In this document: positions 53,041-64,000 of the stretch, piece after piece | How positions within the stretch are numbered: position 1 is the stretch's first letter | Layout of the letters: the number at the start of each line of letters is the position of its first letter | From: Siphlonurus alternatus | Lineage: Eukaryota > Arthropoda > Insecta > Ephemeroptera > Siphlonuridae | NCBI GenBank assembly: GCA_949825025.1 | Contig: OX463784.1 | Location: 3,998,885-4,062,884 of the forward strand | Length of the DNA stretch: 64,000 bases | Direction: 5' to 3' | Made by a program: the position numbers and the translations under genes | Notes under the pieces: model-generated | What the model saw: the letters and a program-made list of their open reading frames with translations, nothing else | Told to the model about the DNA's origin: nothing | The model's database searches: none

Positions 53041-55320
53041 CCTGTAGATTGAAATCATGCATGAAATTCCAGCATAATATAGTGCATATACGAAAAATAG
53101 GTATTTCGCCCGCCGCCATCTTGTTTTTCGAGATAGGTAAAATCCGAGGCCAGATTCGTGATCAGCGTGGTCGATATAGTCAGAAACCATCGAAAACTCA
53201 ATTTCGATTTTTCCCCCTATCTTCCCCATGTATAAGCGGTGAGAGAAGGGGTACCCCTTCTGAAATTTCTGTCAAAAACATAAAAGTCCAAAAATCTCAA
53301 GAACTATGGGTCGCAGCTTAAATCTGAAGACTGCATCTTGTCCGGCTCAAAAAACTGGTCTAGAAAAGTTGGACAAATAATTTTTCGGGACAAACACTTT
53401 CCCGAAATCGGGATTTTGGATATCGAAAAATTCGTATCTTCGATCGGGCCGCGTGGGCCCCCTATGTGCCGGAAAATTCCCAAATTTGGTTTTTGGGCAT
53501 TGTTTTGGGTCCCCTACAACCTCCCGTCGAGAGTTTGCTCGAAAAAAAATTCCTTCCCCGAGTTTGGCGCAACCCGTAAAAAATGGGTATTTTGGCCGGC
53601 AGATCCGCCTGCAATGCTAATCAAATGGCCCCATGTTATTCTTATGGGGATTTGAGACCAGGCTTTCGTTTTCAAAAAAACGCACTTCCGGTGGTCGCAG
53701 GGGATCGAGTTGGGTATCAAATTGAAGGGCACATGGTGTAGAGTCCATAAAGTGTCACAACAAAGTTGTGAGACGTTGCGCGCGGCCGCCATATTGGATC
53801 CAAAACGCGTACTTTCGAGGAGGAGCCCTGCGGGCCCCGTGGGACCCACATTCTTGAAACGCATATTTTTAGACGTGAGACGCTTAGTTTTAATAGGATT
53901 CGACGAAAAAACACCATGTCAATAGCGTAAAAAAAAGTTATTAAGGAAAAGGATGCGTTTCTTATGTTATCCTTATGGGAGGAGGTTTTTTTGCATTCCC
54001 TGCTCGCCTGGGCTAACCCTCATAGTTGGCATCAATTTGAACAAAGTTTCTGAAAGAAAAAGAGTGTGGGCAACTTTCATACTGCGCGGAATTTTCGATT
54101 TCAGGTGTGCTCAAAAGTTATTCGAGGGGGAAAGTGGTCAATTTTTAGCATGCGTAAACCCTATGTTCCCATGCGATTTTTTGACTTTTTTGAAAATCGA
54201 AAAATCGAGCCGAAGAAAAGTTAGGACTTGCCAAAATCTTTCAGAAAAGGTCTTAAACTCGTTCCTAACCGAAAAATTGCCGAAACTGTTGGGGGGGTTC
54301 ACCAGATTAAAGCTTGCAAAAAAGCTTTTGAAAACTACCCCTCTGGAGGGAGCCCAAGGGGCTCCAGGGGCCCAAATTGATATTGGTCAGATAGCCCGTT
54401 AAATTTGAATCCTGATGAGTCCCAATACAAAAACCGGGGGCCCCTTCGGGGCACCTTTTATGGGGTCCAAAAATAAAAATTGCACCCCTAGGGGTTTCGG
54501 GTGTCATACTGTACAGATCTGGCCATAGCACGGTAAGTATGCTTCGGAGGTGCCATGTTTGTATTTGGCGAAGCTGCGTCGTCTGTCGGGACACACTTTT
54601 GCCGTGGAAACCTTCGCCATAGCTCTTCAATCTAATGATTTAAGGCAAGGGCCGTAAAACACCTTTTTTTCGAGGTCCCAAACTTCCGGGGCCCGCAGCC
54701 ACGGAACCAAAACAGATAGGAGGGAGCTCACATGAAGCTAAAAGATGCCCGACACAGTCTTCTAAACGATTCGACTGAAAAAAGTTTGAGTTTCCAACTT
54801 TAAATGACTTTTTCGGCAAAAACCGCAAAAACGGTGATTTTTTTTGAAAAAAACACTAAAACGGCCATTAAAAATTTTTGGGGCAAAAATTAAAAAATAA
54901 CACCTCCCATATAAAAGTTTACGTCCCGGGCTACATTTCGCCCATTGGGACCTAAGCTCTAACTCTCAAAACCGCTTACCGGTGTTTTTTTTTAAAAAAA
55001 TTAACATTATCGCTTATGGCGGGCGAACGGTGCACCGGACGCCATCTTTGAAGGCAAAAAGTAGGGGTAGCGCATGTTACCTAAAGCCGTTTTTGGGGTC
55101 AAAACGTCATTTTTCGGAAATTTTTGAAATTTCGGGAATTTTGGAAATACCCCCCGGGAATTTTTGGGAATTTTTGGATTTTGAAAATGACGGGTGGGGC
55201 CCTTCGGGTCCCACCCGGGACGCGCCCTGCGGGCGCGGCGGGGCCCTGCGGGCCCCGCGGAGGGCCCTCCGGGCCCCTCAAAGATTCTTGACCATGCATT
55301 TCAAATCAGAGATTTAGTGC
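53041..55320. other. GC-rich island with many short GC hairpins, probable repeat element
   Basis: Composition shifts sharply from flanking AT-rich DNA. Short GC palindromes with ~3-base loops recur, for example GGGGCCCTGCGGGCCCC and GCGCCCTGCGGGCGC at about 55220-55260, CCCTGCGGGCCCCGTGGG near 53825 and GGGGCCCCTTCGGGGCACC near 54437. Frames of 60-150 aa are open on both strands but none shows a domain. Likely a non-autonomous repeat rather than a gene. Confidence 0.5.
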
Positions 55321-55992
55321 TTTTAATATAATATAATAACTTTCTTGATTTTTTTCTTTTTTTTTTACGGAAAAATGGATTTGACGAGCGATTCTTTTTA
55401 TTCGTTTTCGTCTTTTCGTTGTTATAATAAAGCTCGAATAGTATATAAAATATAATAGCTATAGATATATAATAGAGGGTAGAATAAAATAAGTTAATGC
55501 AGAATATTCGAAATGTTGGCGGTTTTTTACAATTTTTACAGAGCCTACATATAAATTATTTTTAAAGGTTTTCACTTCAAAACAAAGTACTGAAAAAATA
55601 TATTGACGACTATCTTTATAATTTTGACCTGTCAAATCTCAAGAGCACCATTATAATAAAAAAATCACTAAATTATTGTAGATAATAAAACACGTATTGT
55701 AAGGTAAATATTTGTAATAAAAAGCATTTTAATTTTAAAGTAATTCAATATTTTTATTTATTGAAAAAATAATGAAAAAAGACTTCATTTATGTTTTTTT
55801 TAGCATCATAGTAAAAAAAAAGTTAGTGAAATATTTGGGGAAATAAGTTTTGTCATGTTGGCAACAACGATGAAATACAGGTCACAGATGATCGTAAAGC
55901 GTAAAGAGTTGGAAAGAGGAAGAGAGTTGTTCATGAAATGAGGTGACGAGTGTGTAATTTAATGTTTTGTGCTTAATTACAGAGATTTAATC
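55321..55992. other. AT-rich upstream region of the GAK gene
   Basis: Probable promoter/5' UTR zone. A possible splice acceptor (AATTACAG) lies at 55981-55982, just before the ATG, so a 5' non-coding exon may lie further upstream. Confidence 0.4.
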
Positions 55993-56131
55993 ATGACAGA
56001 CTTATTTAAATCTGCCATGGGCTACTTTAGCTCCGCAAATTTGGTTACTGGAAGTCAAGGGAACGATTTCGTAGGCCAAAATGTGGAAGTTGGGAACGTC
56101 AGACTTCGAGTAAAAAAGCTGATTGCTGAAG
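55993..56131 (+). CDS. GAK: GAK exon 1 (start codon)
   Basis: ATG at 55993 (MTDLFKSAMGYFSSANL). Ends at GTAAAA, phase 1. The glycine-rich loop begins here (KKLIAEG) and continues in exon 2. Confidence 0.88.
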
Positions 56132-59100
56132 GTAAAAAAATCATGTTTTCTAATTTTCAGGGTTATTAGTGCATAAAAACACGCAACAATAGTTTACTGT
56201 ATCATTTCATGAATCAATTAAAGTCATATTTGAAGAAAGAATTTCATTATTATGATGTGTATTGGGTTATTTTAAAAGGGGGTGGATTTTTTTTTTATGA
56301 TGCCCTAGGTCAACAATTTCTGTTTGCATACTGTCAGTTATTTTTGTGATGTTTTACAGTTATTCAATCATTTCTATGATAGGTGATTCATATTAGGAAG
56401 CTCCTGTAGCTACAGTGTTGTTATTTGTTATACAGTACTGTACAGTAAAATATTTATTTTTTAGGATCATAAAATGCAATCATGCATAATATATAATACA
56501 GTATATGCAGATACTGTATGTATCATGCATAAAGATGCATACTGTATTGCGTTACAGTATGCATACAGTACAACTGCATGTATGCATACTGTGTGTTCAT
56601 TTCTTGATATTTTCCAAGGTCAAATGCTTTCTGTATGCAAGCTATGCATACATTATTCCATACTGTAGTAAATATATAACTCAATTTAGAGTCCAATAAA
56701 CGACCTGTCCTTAAGGTGCTTTCACATATTCAAAAATCGCTTCGGAAACGCTCCGTAGCTACTCCGTAGCAAATGTGTTGATTTTGCTTTGGCGCTCCGT
56801 AGCACCTCGCGATCTTCTGCGGCACGTTCTACGAAACTCCGTAGCAAAATCAAGATGAATCACATGATTTTCCGCTGCAGCTGCCGCAGTCGAACAAGAA
56901 TATGTGAAAGGCTTACGGCATTGCTACGGAACTCCGTAGCGATTTTCGAATATGTGAAAGCACCTTTACAGTGATCTCTGCCATCTGTGAGTGGCGCTGC
57001 AACTTCGTGTATGGTCTAAGTATGTAGTAGCAAAACAATGTGTTGCGAAGATGGGGGGGGGGGGGGAATTTTGTGAACCGCGAGTTAGAAAGAAGATAAA
57101 AAGTTAGCATTTTTCAGTGCCAAAACGTGGTATTTCTCTTTTATTTTGCCTCAGTGTAATTGTTTTTACCCTAGCACTGCTCAATTCCAAGGACTAGCGA
57201 GTTAAAGACGGCTATCTCGGGCCACCTTGGCTTGTGTGTGACGTCATGCTGCGAAGCGATTGGTTCACCACAGAGCAGCCATGATGGATCGTGCTGTCAA
57301 GCGATTGGTTGACTTAAAAGAGGCGCAAACTGCAAGTTGCATAAAGTTGCAGTGCCTCTAACAGATTGCAGGGATCATTATAAGGACAGGTCGTTTATTG
57401 TTTATGTGCAGTAGGCATACATATTTATTTATCATTGGTGCAAAGACTAATATGACCAATTAACGGTGAATGTCGCAAAGTGGCAAAACGGACTACACGT
57501 AACAGAAATTGCCCTTCGGGTCAGGTCTGAATATGACAAAATGGTTTAAAGTAAGATCTCATTTATGTAGATGCATGCCGTTCCAAGCTCAGCTGATGAC
57601 AATCTTTCCGTTCTGTGTTTTGTTTTGTTCTGATGAACTTTGTTTGCAGGTGGTTTTGCGTTGGTGTTCGTCGCCCAGGATCCAAACACGGGTGCTGAGT
57701 ACGCTCTCAAGGTGAGACAGATAAGAGTTGGCTGTCGTAAAGTACTTTCAGGAATTCTCCCTTATTATCCCTTGTCCTTAATAATGAATTATCTGTAGCA
57801 TAACTTCAGTGCAATAATGAGCTATCTGCTATTTCAGGTGAGTGCAATTATGAGCTTGAAATAGGTAAAATATAAAGCTCATGTTGCACTCACTTATATA
57901 GCAGGCAGCTCATTATTGCAACAAAACCGTGGTACAGACAGTTCATTATTCCGGACCAGGGACGATATACAGTAAAAACTTGTTATTACGTCTAGTCAAG
58001 GGACCCAGGAAATTGGGTTTACCTTATATCAAGTATACCTTATATCAAGTTTTTCCTATACCTGCAATACTACATGTAATTATTTTTTACGGGACCTTTA
58101 CTCCGTTACTCAATATTGAGTTTTTACCTTATAACAAAAAACGTATAATAACAAGTTTTTACTCAAAATACCAACCAATAAGTTTTTACTGTACATATCA
58201 GTGGCGCCAACATTCCGGGAAAAGATGATTCTCGCTGAAACTTTTGGTCAATTTTCTGGTCATTACAGGCTAAATAAAAGCTTTTGTTTTGCACCCAATT
58301 CACAAGTCCATATTACAAATCAGAAGCCGAAATAAAATGCTTGCTGTATACTGAATTACAAGAATTACAAATTTGAGAGGCTAAATATAAGCTTATAGCT
58401 CAGATGGAGTAATACGGCGCTCTGAATCCCCACCCCCCTCTCCATTTTTGTCTTTTCAGGATAAAAAAAAAAAAAAAAAAAAATCAAACTATTAAATTTG
58501 ACTGAATTCAAAGCATATATTTTATTCTTAATTAAAACATAGGGATTTCTGATAGTACCTGAATAACATTAAAATTAAATCAGTGCTGAAATGGCTTTAT
58601 AGATTAATTATATCAATACAATAAAAGAAAAAAAAATATACAGTAGCCTGTTTCTAAAATAAAGGCATACTGTATTTTTTCTATCCCCGTATATTGTTTT
58701 GATTTGTTTGTTTGTTCTGATTCGTTCATTTGTTTGTGCAGCGTTTGATGGCAGCAGACGACGAGGCTAACAAAAACATCATCCACGAGATCAACGTCCT
58801 TGTATCCTTTTCCAACGAAAACAAACGAGAAATTATATCATAAATATGTAGAGATTATTTGACATGTGAAACACTTTAAGAGCAATGTTTTACTGTAACT
58901 CTGGGTATGATAGCACTGATAGACATATTTGTGCAGAAATGTGTTGTCACAATGCAAAATATTATTCTTGCAATAACGAGAATTTGCTTTAAAACTTAAG
59001 TTTTTAACTACTGTAACTAAACATAAATCAGTCAATAATAATGTCCTAGATGTAAAAACTTGTAAAAAATACAGTAAAACTCGTTATTACACAACTTGAT

Positions 59101-62004
59101 AAAACTCGATTTTGAGTAAAGGAGATCCCAGTGCCTTCAAAAATAATTAAAATGGCAGGTATAGGAGAAACTTGATATAAGGAAAACCTAATTTCCTGGG
59201 TCCATTATTTTGGGTTTTATCAACATACAGAGAAAATTCTTTATAGCATCTGAAAGCAGTGAGTCATATACGTTCCTTGACTGGGTTCAGAAAAAGCTGA
59301 CTGGTCACCCCAACGTGATTCAGTTCATGGCGGCCGCGCAGATAGACAAGAGCAAGACCAGCCACGGAATGACTGAGTACCTGCTGGTTACCGAGCTCTG
59401 TGTCGGTATGTACCGTGTGTCAAGTTAATAACTGCTGTGCCGAGAAGTTGAAAGATCATTCGTTAGATCACCAAAGTCAAGCAACATGTAGTGGAATTAT
59501 TGGTGACCGTTTCAAGTTTAATTACTTTGCTCCCTGGGGTACAGTAAATTCATCTCGCTTTCCACCCAGTGAAGTGATGCACTTGTTATGGTTCCCCAGG
59601 CTTTGGACATCACTTTGGTCCACTGGGGTTTAAATAATGTTTTTTTACATCAACTATGCACACTGAAAATTGGGAAATTTTTGTTTCATTTTCTTTTTTT
59701 ATTCAACTGCTTTGTGCACATCATTGACGATAACAATAAATTAATAATCTTTTATAGTCTAAAAGAGAACTGTTGTTAGCACAGAATACCAACCAGTACA
59801 GCAGCAGCTTTTCCCTTGCACTGACCGCCACTTCTGTTACATACAATAACAAGACATGGTGACTGGCCTGTCACTGACCGCCACTTCTGTTACATACAAT
59901 AACAAGACATGGTGACTTGGCCTGTCAGACATTTAACAACTTCAAGCAATATTTCATATGTACTAACAATCTTCACATCTTTGCAACAGAATCCAATCCT
60001 TGCTATGTAGTTTTTATGGATTGAAGACAGTTATGACCAGAAATTACTCAATTGCATATATGAGGTCTAACTTTAAGCCAGAGTTAAGTTTGTTAATTTC
60101 TATTATAGCAACAATCAAAATCAACGTAGATAGACCTGGATTAAAGTTAGACCTAATCTACACAATTGGGTGTCAGAAAACAACAACAACATGATTTTGT
60201 GATATTTTGACAAGAACTCTAGTTGCTGATTGTCTCCCCAGGTGGCAGCTTGGTGGACGTGCTGACTCTAAGGGGAGGCGTCCCCCTGCCCCCCACCACC
60301 GTGTGCCAGATCTTCTCCCAGGCGTGCCGTGCCGTGCAGCACATGCACTCCCAGAGCCCTCCCATCACACACCGAGATCTCAAGGTAAAAAGGTGTTTTA
60401 TCTTGATATGCAGGTACAGCACAATAGACAATTTGCATATTTTCTTTTCCTCCCCTGAACCCTAGTATAGGGTACTGGCCACAATTAAGTGACTGAACTT
60501 AATTTAACCTCCCGGCTCTTCGTAAACCCTACCTTTGTGGGTCCCTTCCAAACCGGGGCGGCCATGGCCTATAAGCAATCCATCCCAGCATTCGCCTGGC
60601 TGTGACTGAAGAAACCATGGAAACCTCAGTCAGGATGGTCGGCAATTGATGGAGGATGCCATCAATCACCGCCCGGATGCACGAGTGGGTGTTCTTTAGC
60701 AACTACCACTTGCAGTTTTTTTAAGTAGATCAATAGAAGCAGTAGGTCAAAAATACATCTGATACTATTTTTTTTTTTTTTTTTTTGGTACTGCATAATG
60801 TCCACCCAAATAAAGATTTAAAGAAGTCAAGCTTGAAGCTGTGCCTATGACGACATTCAACTGTCTGGTTGGACAAATGATCGACTTTATAACGCTTCTA
60901 AACAACCATGTTGCTATGGAAACAAGCAATAATTAATTGTTTATAATCGTTATAATGACAATTGTTGCTTTGACTGGACAGTTCAATGATGCCATAGGCC
61001 TCCATGTTACTTGAGTTCTTCAGATCTCTATTTTAAAAATGATGAAGTACTAAATCCCTACCTATTACCCCACCGCAAGCTGTGTATCCTTGTAAAATAA
61101 TAAAAAAAAAGTATAAAATTTACAGGTGTATTTTTCGATCCCCTCTTTTGATTGAAAAAAATAGATATTATGCTAATTTCCAATTACTTTTGCTCCGTTT
61201 TTATTTGTGGGTATTGTCACACAGTCTTTAGAGGTATGCTGAGAATTATGTGCAATTTTTCAGAAATATTTTTTTGTATTTTATATATGTTACATTGTAC
61301 CTATAATAGGATCTGTGGCTGTTTCAGATTGAAAACCTTCTTATTGGTACGGACGGCAACATCAAGCTGTGTGACTTCGGCTCTGCGACAACTCAAACCT
61401 TCCGTCCCGACCCTTCTTGGTCCGCCTCTCAACGGGGGCTACTAGAGGATGAGGTACAATATCTACCAGTGGGGTAGTTTTTTAAATTTTGACACGTTTA
61501 CTGGAAGGAATTGTCATAGAAGGTTCAGTAGCCAGTCCAATGGAACCAGCTCGTCATCAGGAGTCTATTGAACTGGCTACTGAACCTTCTATGATGAATC
61601 TTTCTTTGTTATCCATGGAAGGAATTGTCATAGATGGTACAGTAGCCAGTTCAATAGACTCCTGACGATGAGCTGGTTGCATTGGACTGGCTACTGATCC
61701 TTCTATGACAATTCCTTCCATAAAAGACTTATCCCATCTTCCCACAAGGTCCATGCTAACATCCATTCTGTTCCTCAGATGGCTCGTTTCACTACCCCAA
61801 TGTACCGAGCCCCAGAGATGGTGGACACGTGGGACAACCGACCAATCACGGTGGCCAGTGACGTCTGGGCGCTCGGCTGTGTCCTCTACATGTTGTGTTA
61901 CATGAAGCACCCCTTCGAGGACTCGGCAAAACTGAGGATCATCAACGGAAACTACACAATACCACCGGGGGACACCAAGTACACCTGGTTCCATGACATC
62001 ATCA
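55993..62004 (+). CDS. GAK: Cyclin-G-associated kinase (GAK/auxilin-type), N-terminal kinase exons, partial
   Basis: Seven coding exons: 55993-56131, 57651-57711, 58742-58801, 59291-59405, 60242-60384, 61328-61453, 61779-62004. Phases join without a stop and give about 290 residues of a Numb-associated-kinase-family domain. Key residues are visible: YALK (ATP lysine), HRDLK (catalytic loop), DFG, and MYRAPE in the activation segment. The opening, NDFVGQNVEVGNVRLRVKKL, and the LLVTELC/GHPNVIQF blocks match GAK rather than AAK1. GAK phosphorylates clathrin adaptors and, through C-terminal PTEN-like and J domains, uncoats clathrin vesicles with Hsc70; those domains would lie beyond the window. 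Introns hold many MITEs. No defect seen. Confidence 0.92.
56694..57400. mobile_element. MITE in GAK intron 1, carrying a nested MITE in its left TIR
   Basis: CAATAAACGACCTGTCCTTA at the left is inverted at 57381-57400. After removing the nested insertion, the left TIR continues as CAGTGATCTCTGCCATCTGT, matching the right arm's inverse (ATGATCCCTGCAATCTGT). The family was not identified. Confidence 0.8.
56714..56965. mobile_element. 252-bp MITE with 3-bp TTA duplication
   Basis: AGGTGCTTTCACATATTC and its inverse bound it; TTA flanks both sides (56711-56713, 56966-56968). Target length and ends fit a PIF/Harbinger-type MITE. Contains several CTCCGTAGC words. Confidence 0.85.
57651..57711 (+). 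CDS. GAK: GAK exon 2
   Basis: TTGTTTGCAG acceptor and GTGAGA donor. Encodes GFALVFVAQDPNTGAEYALK with the ATP-binding lysine. Confidence 0.9.
57968..58193. mobile_element. pogo/Tigger-like MITE in GAK intron 2
   Basis: CAGTAAAAACTTGTTATTACG-type left end and an inverse AAGTTTTTACTG right end, both at TA. Internal CTTATATCAAGTTTTTCCTAT recurs in related copies at about 59090-59215 and 62119-62280. Confidence 0.7.
58742..58801 (+). CDS. GAK: GAK exon 3
   Basis: Twenty codons, RLMAADDEANKNIIHEINVL. Acceptor TTTGTGCAG; the donor GTATCC is weak but the joins on both sides keep frame. Contains the C-helix glutamate. Confidence 0.85.
59291..59405 (+). CDS. GAK: GAK exon 4
   Basis: GGGTTCAG acceptor, GTATGT donor. 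Encodes KKLTGHPNVIQFMAAAQ through YLLVTELCV. Confidence 0.9.
59821..59925. repeat. 52-bp tandem duplication in GAK intron 4
   Basis: CTGACCGCCACTTCTGTTAC ... AAGACATGGTGACT in two near-identical copies. Confidence 0.9.
60242..60384 (+). CDS. GAK: GAK exon 5
   Basis: CTCCCCAG acceptor, GTAAAA donor. Encodes GGSLVDVLTLRGGV through ITHRDLK, the catalytic loop. Confidence 0.92.
60770..61160. mobile_element. Diverged copy of the 62801 fold-back MITE
   Basis: Shares CAACCATGTTGCTATGGAAAC and ACAGGTGTATTTTTCGATCC-type blocks with 62801-63262, but the arms are degraded. Confidence 0.55.
61328..61453 (+). CDS. GAK: GAK exon 6
   Basis: CTGTTTCAG acceptor, GTACAA donor. Encodes IENLLIGTDGNIKLCDFGSA, including DFG, and ends LLEDE. 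Confidence 0.92.
61502..61720. repeat. 219-bp palindrome in GAK intron 6
   Basis: GGAAGGAATTGTCATAGAAG at the left is inverted at the right (CTTCTATGACAATTCCTTCC). Inner blocks such as CAGTAGCCAGTYCAAT appear four times in alternating orientation. It lies 59 bases before the exon-7 acceptor. Confidence 0.85.
61779..62004 (+). CDS. GAK: GAK exon 7 (last in window)
   Basis: GTTCCTCAG acceptor, GTGAGT donor, phase 1. Encodes MYRAPEMVDTWDN, SDVWALGCVLYMLCYMKHPF and a tail ending WFHDIIS. The next exon was not found before 64000. Confidence 0.92.
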
Positions 62005-62519
62005 GTGAGTGTGCCCAACAATAAATTAACCTTAACCGGGGAAGGGGTAAGGGGGGGGGGGTCATTTAAACCCGTAACTTTTTTAAGCGGCAAAAAAAAA
62101 AAAAAAAAAAAATGTGTAAAATAATTAAAACTTGGTTTTAAGTAAAGGTCCCATCAAACATAATATCAAATTAGCATTGCAAGTATAGGAAAAACTTGAT
62201 ATAAGGTAATTCTGGATTTAAGTTAAACGTAATTTCCTGGGTCCCTTGACTTTCGTTATAAAAAGTTTTTACTGAATTAATGTAGTACAGTAGTATTCTT
62301 ATTTTGTCTACCACGAATCATCAACATAAAATTTAGTAAAAGCATTCTACATTTAATATACACTAACATTGTAAGATTGCTCTTTTCATAGTAATATTAC
62401 AGTACTGCATTATTTTAATTTTTTTAATGTTCTAAAACTACAACATAAAAAATATTTTGAAGAAGTATTGAATAAAGTTTAAACACTCCTGAATGGGAGT
62501 GTTTCGCTACTAACTTTAT

Positions 62520-62676
62520 GATCTTTAATTATTGAAAGTTCAGAGAAAGTGACGCTTCTCTTAATAAAAGGATAGAACCTAAAAGGGGCGTGGGTTCAAA
62601 CCCAACCACGGCTAAACTTTTTAGAAATACCTCCTGGGCTTTAAAAAATCTGAAAAAAAAAAAAAAAAAAAAAATC
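62520..62676 (+). repeat. Possible tRNA-derived SINE with poly-A tail
   Basis: GGTTCAAACCC at about 62591 fits a pol III B box, and a 22-base A run ends the unit at about 62675. GAAAGTTCAGAGAAAGTGAC at 62536 recurs in altered form at 63666. No intact tRNA fold. Confidence 0.3.
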
Positions 62677-62800
62677 AGTGTTATAACTTTATTGTTATCT
62701 AAAACATTTTTAATACTGTTGTAATTGGCTGCTTCAAAAGGAAAATTTATAAGAAAAAAAAAACTATCTTTTAAAATGAACTATATTTAAACATTCTAAT

Positions 62801-63262
62801 TAGGTTGCTGCACGCCATTTTTTTATTAGCTCAATCGAAAGAGGAGGTTGAGAAATACACCTGTGAATTTTATGCGATTTTTTTAAGTACTGCATCTTGC
62901 CTAAAATAGAGATGAAAAGAGGTCGCATGACCTGGAGGCTTTGTCTGCAACGCCTATGACGTCATTACATTCTTTGGTTCAACTATATAATGCTTGTAAA
63001 CAACCACGTTGCTATGGAAACATATAATAATTTTTAATAAACAAGCAACAATGCAATAATTGTTTACATGTGTTATATAGATAAACCAAAGAATGTAATG
63101 ACGTCATAGGCGTTGCGGCAGGCGCCTCCAGGTCACGTGACCTCTTATCATCTCCATTTTAGGTATGATGCAGTACTAAAAAAAATCGCATAAAATTCAC
63201 AGGTGCATTTCTCAACCTCCTCTTTCGATTGAGCTACTAAAAAAATGGCATGCAGCAACCTA
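62801..63262. mobile_element. 462-bp fold-back MITE
   Basis: TAGGTTGCTGCACGCCATTT at the left and its inverse, AAATGGCATGCAGCAACCTA, at the right. Arms of about 200 bases include AGAGGAGGTTGAGAAATACACC and CGCCTATGACGTCATTACAT. Confidence 0.88.
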
Positions 63263-64000
63263 ATTCTAAACAATATTCTCATTCATTAATTGTTCAGTAC
63301 ATGGGAAGGTTTTAGTTGTTACACATGATGATGCACATTTGCGTAGTAAATTTGTAAATTCATGCTTGAAAATACAGCAAATTTACCATTCCTATTGTGA
63401 GTGATTAAAATCTGAATTTTTCTCTTTATATTTTATTTTTTGAACACAACTTTCAAGTGGATTGAGTGACCTCAACAAGGTCAAATGTCAAATGTTAAAG
63501 GATAGGGACTAAGAAAACATGAAAAAATCAGCTGACTTGAAGTATGGAGTATCGAACTAAAAAAAAATATTACAGAAATGGATAGAGGGTGCAAAGTTTT
63601 GCTAATCTGATTTTCTTCATATTTTTTATGGTCCGAGAGCTATTTTTTAAAAAAAAAAAAAAATATTGAAAGTACAGAGAAAGTGACTCCTCACTAGGGG
63701 CCGGATCTCCAGTTTTTCCAGTTATACAAATATGTATGCTAAATTGATTCTGACTTCAAATGTTCACGAATCATGAAGTTTCATTGCCAAATATACAAAA
63801 AAGTTTGAACTGGAAAAAACTGTTTTTGAAAAGTAAAAACTGTTTCAACTGTTTCAAGTTTTTTTAAGTTTTGTAAACTTTTTCCAGTTTTGTAAAACTG
63901 GAAACGCAGTTCTGTTTCATAAAAGCACGTTTTTTTTGTAGTAAAAATTAAATTAAATATTTTACATAATTATTTTCTCTGCCTCCATCTTGACACAACA
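63263..64000. other. AT-rich end of window, within or beyond the GAK intron
   Basis: No exon seen. CAGTTTTTCCAGTT/AAACTGTTTCAAGTTT words from 63700 to 63910 form a degenerate inverted repeat. Confidence 0.45.

Noticed and set aside
53338..54402. Several 70-150-aa frames in the GC-rich island
   Set aside because: Open on both strands because of high GC, with no recognisable domain or consistent coding strand.
62570..62640. tRNA gene suggested by GGTTCAAACCC
   Set aside because: No acceptor or anticodon stem forms and the T-stem has a mismatch; a degenerate tRNA-derived SINE is more likely.

Overview
This is nuclear DNA from an animal, most likely an invertebrate. It is very AT-rich, carries many (TA)n arrays and fold-back repeats, and has GT-AG introns. 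The only intact host gene recognised is the 5' half of a GAK/auxilin-type kinase gene at the right end (exons 55993-62004, + strand, continuing past the window). Species cannot be fixed from the sequence.

The central feature is an apparently intact, young Polinton/Maverick (adintovirus-like) element at 29267-49289. It has about 130-bp terminal inverted repeats and is flanked on both sides by the same 6-bp target duplication, AGAATA. The rightward strand carries a nuclear-type regulator-like protein, then a tightly packed block: A32/FtsK-type packaging ATPase, a small basic protein with a hydrophobic tail, a conserved unknown, a retroviral-type integrase with a chromodomain, minor capsid (penton-like), a basic core-like protein, major capsid, and an adenain-like protease. 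A second regulator-like gene follows. The leftward strand is one large gene for protein-primed DNA polymerase B. I read this gene as seven exons (47564 to 38598) whose phases agree exactly, giving about 2167 aa. That adds roughly 880 residues of Pro/Ser-rich extension, including a PCNA-binding-like peptide, to a polymerase of ordinary size. The two regulator-like proteins look like distant paralogues and share a promoter layout (NRF1-like palindrome plus TATA box). They may be early regulators, with the block between them as late virion genes.

The left part of the window (1725-26495) is a hAT-superfamily element with a perfect 8-bp target duplication (ATTATATA). Its transposase-derived reading frame is split by a 23.46-kb insertion (2411-25867) bounded by a 14-bp inverted repeat. 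Removing the insertion would restore the hAT reading frame across the junction. The insertion contains no recognisable transposase. It holds many fold-back MITEs, tandem cassettes, and several minus-strand pieces that look like exons of host genes. One of these is a GAPVD1 exon with an in-frame stop, sitting between inverted ends of another element. This looks like a large gene-capturing composite element.

The rest is repeat-dominated: a 130-bp tandem repeat at 1-720, a 15-bp minisatellite at 28337-28722, a family of TTAA-bounded fold-backs, a GC-rich island with mini-hairpins at 53.1-55.3 kb, and MITEs nested in GAK introns.
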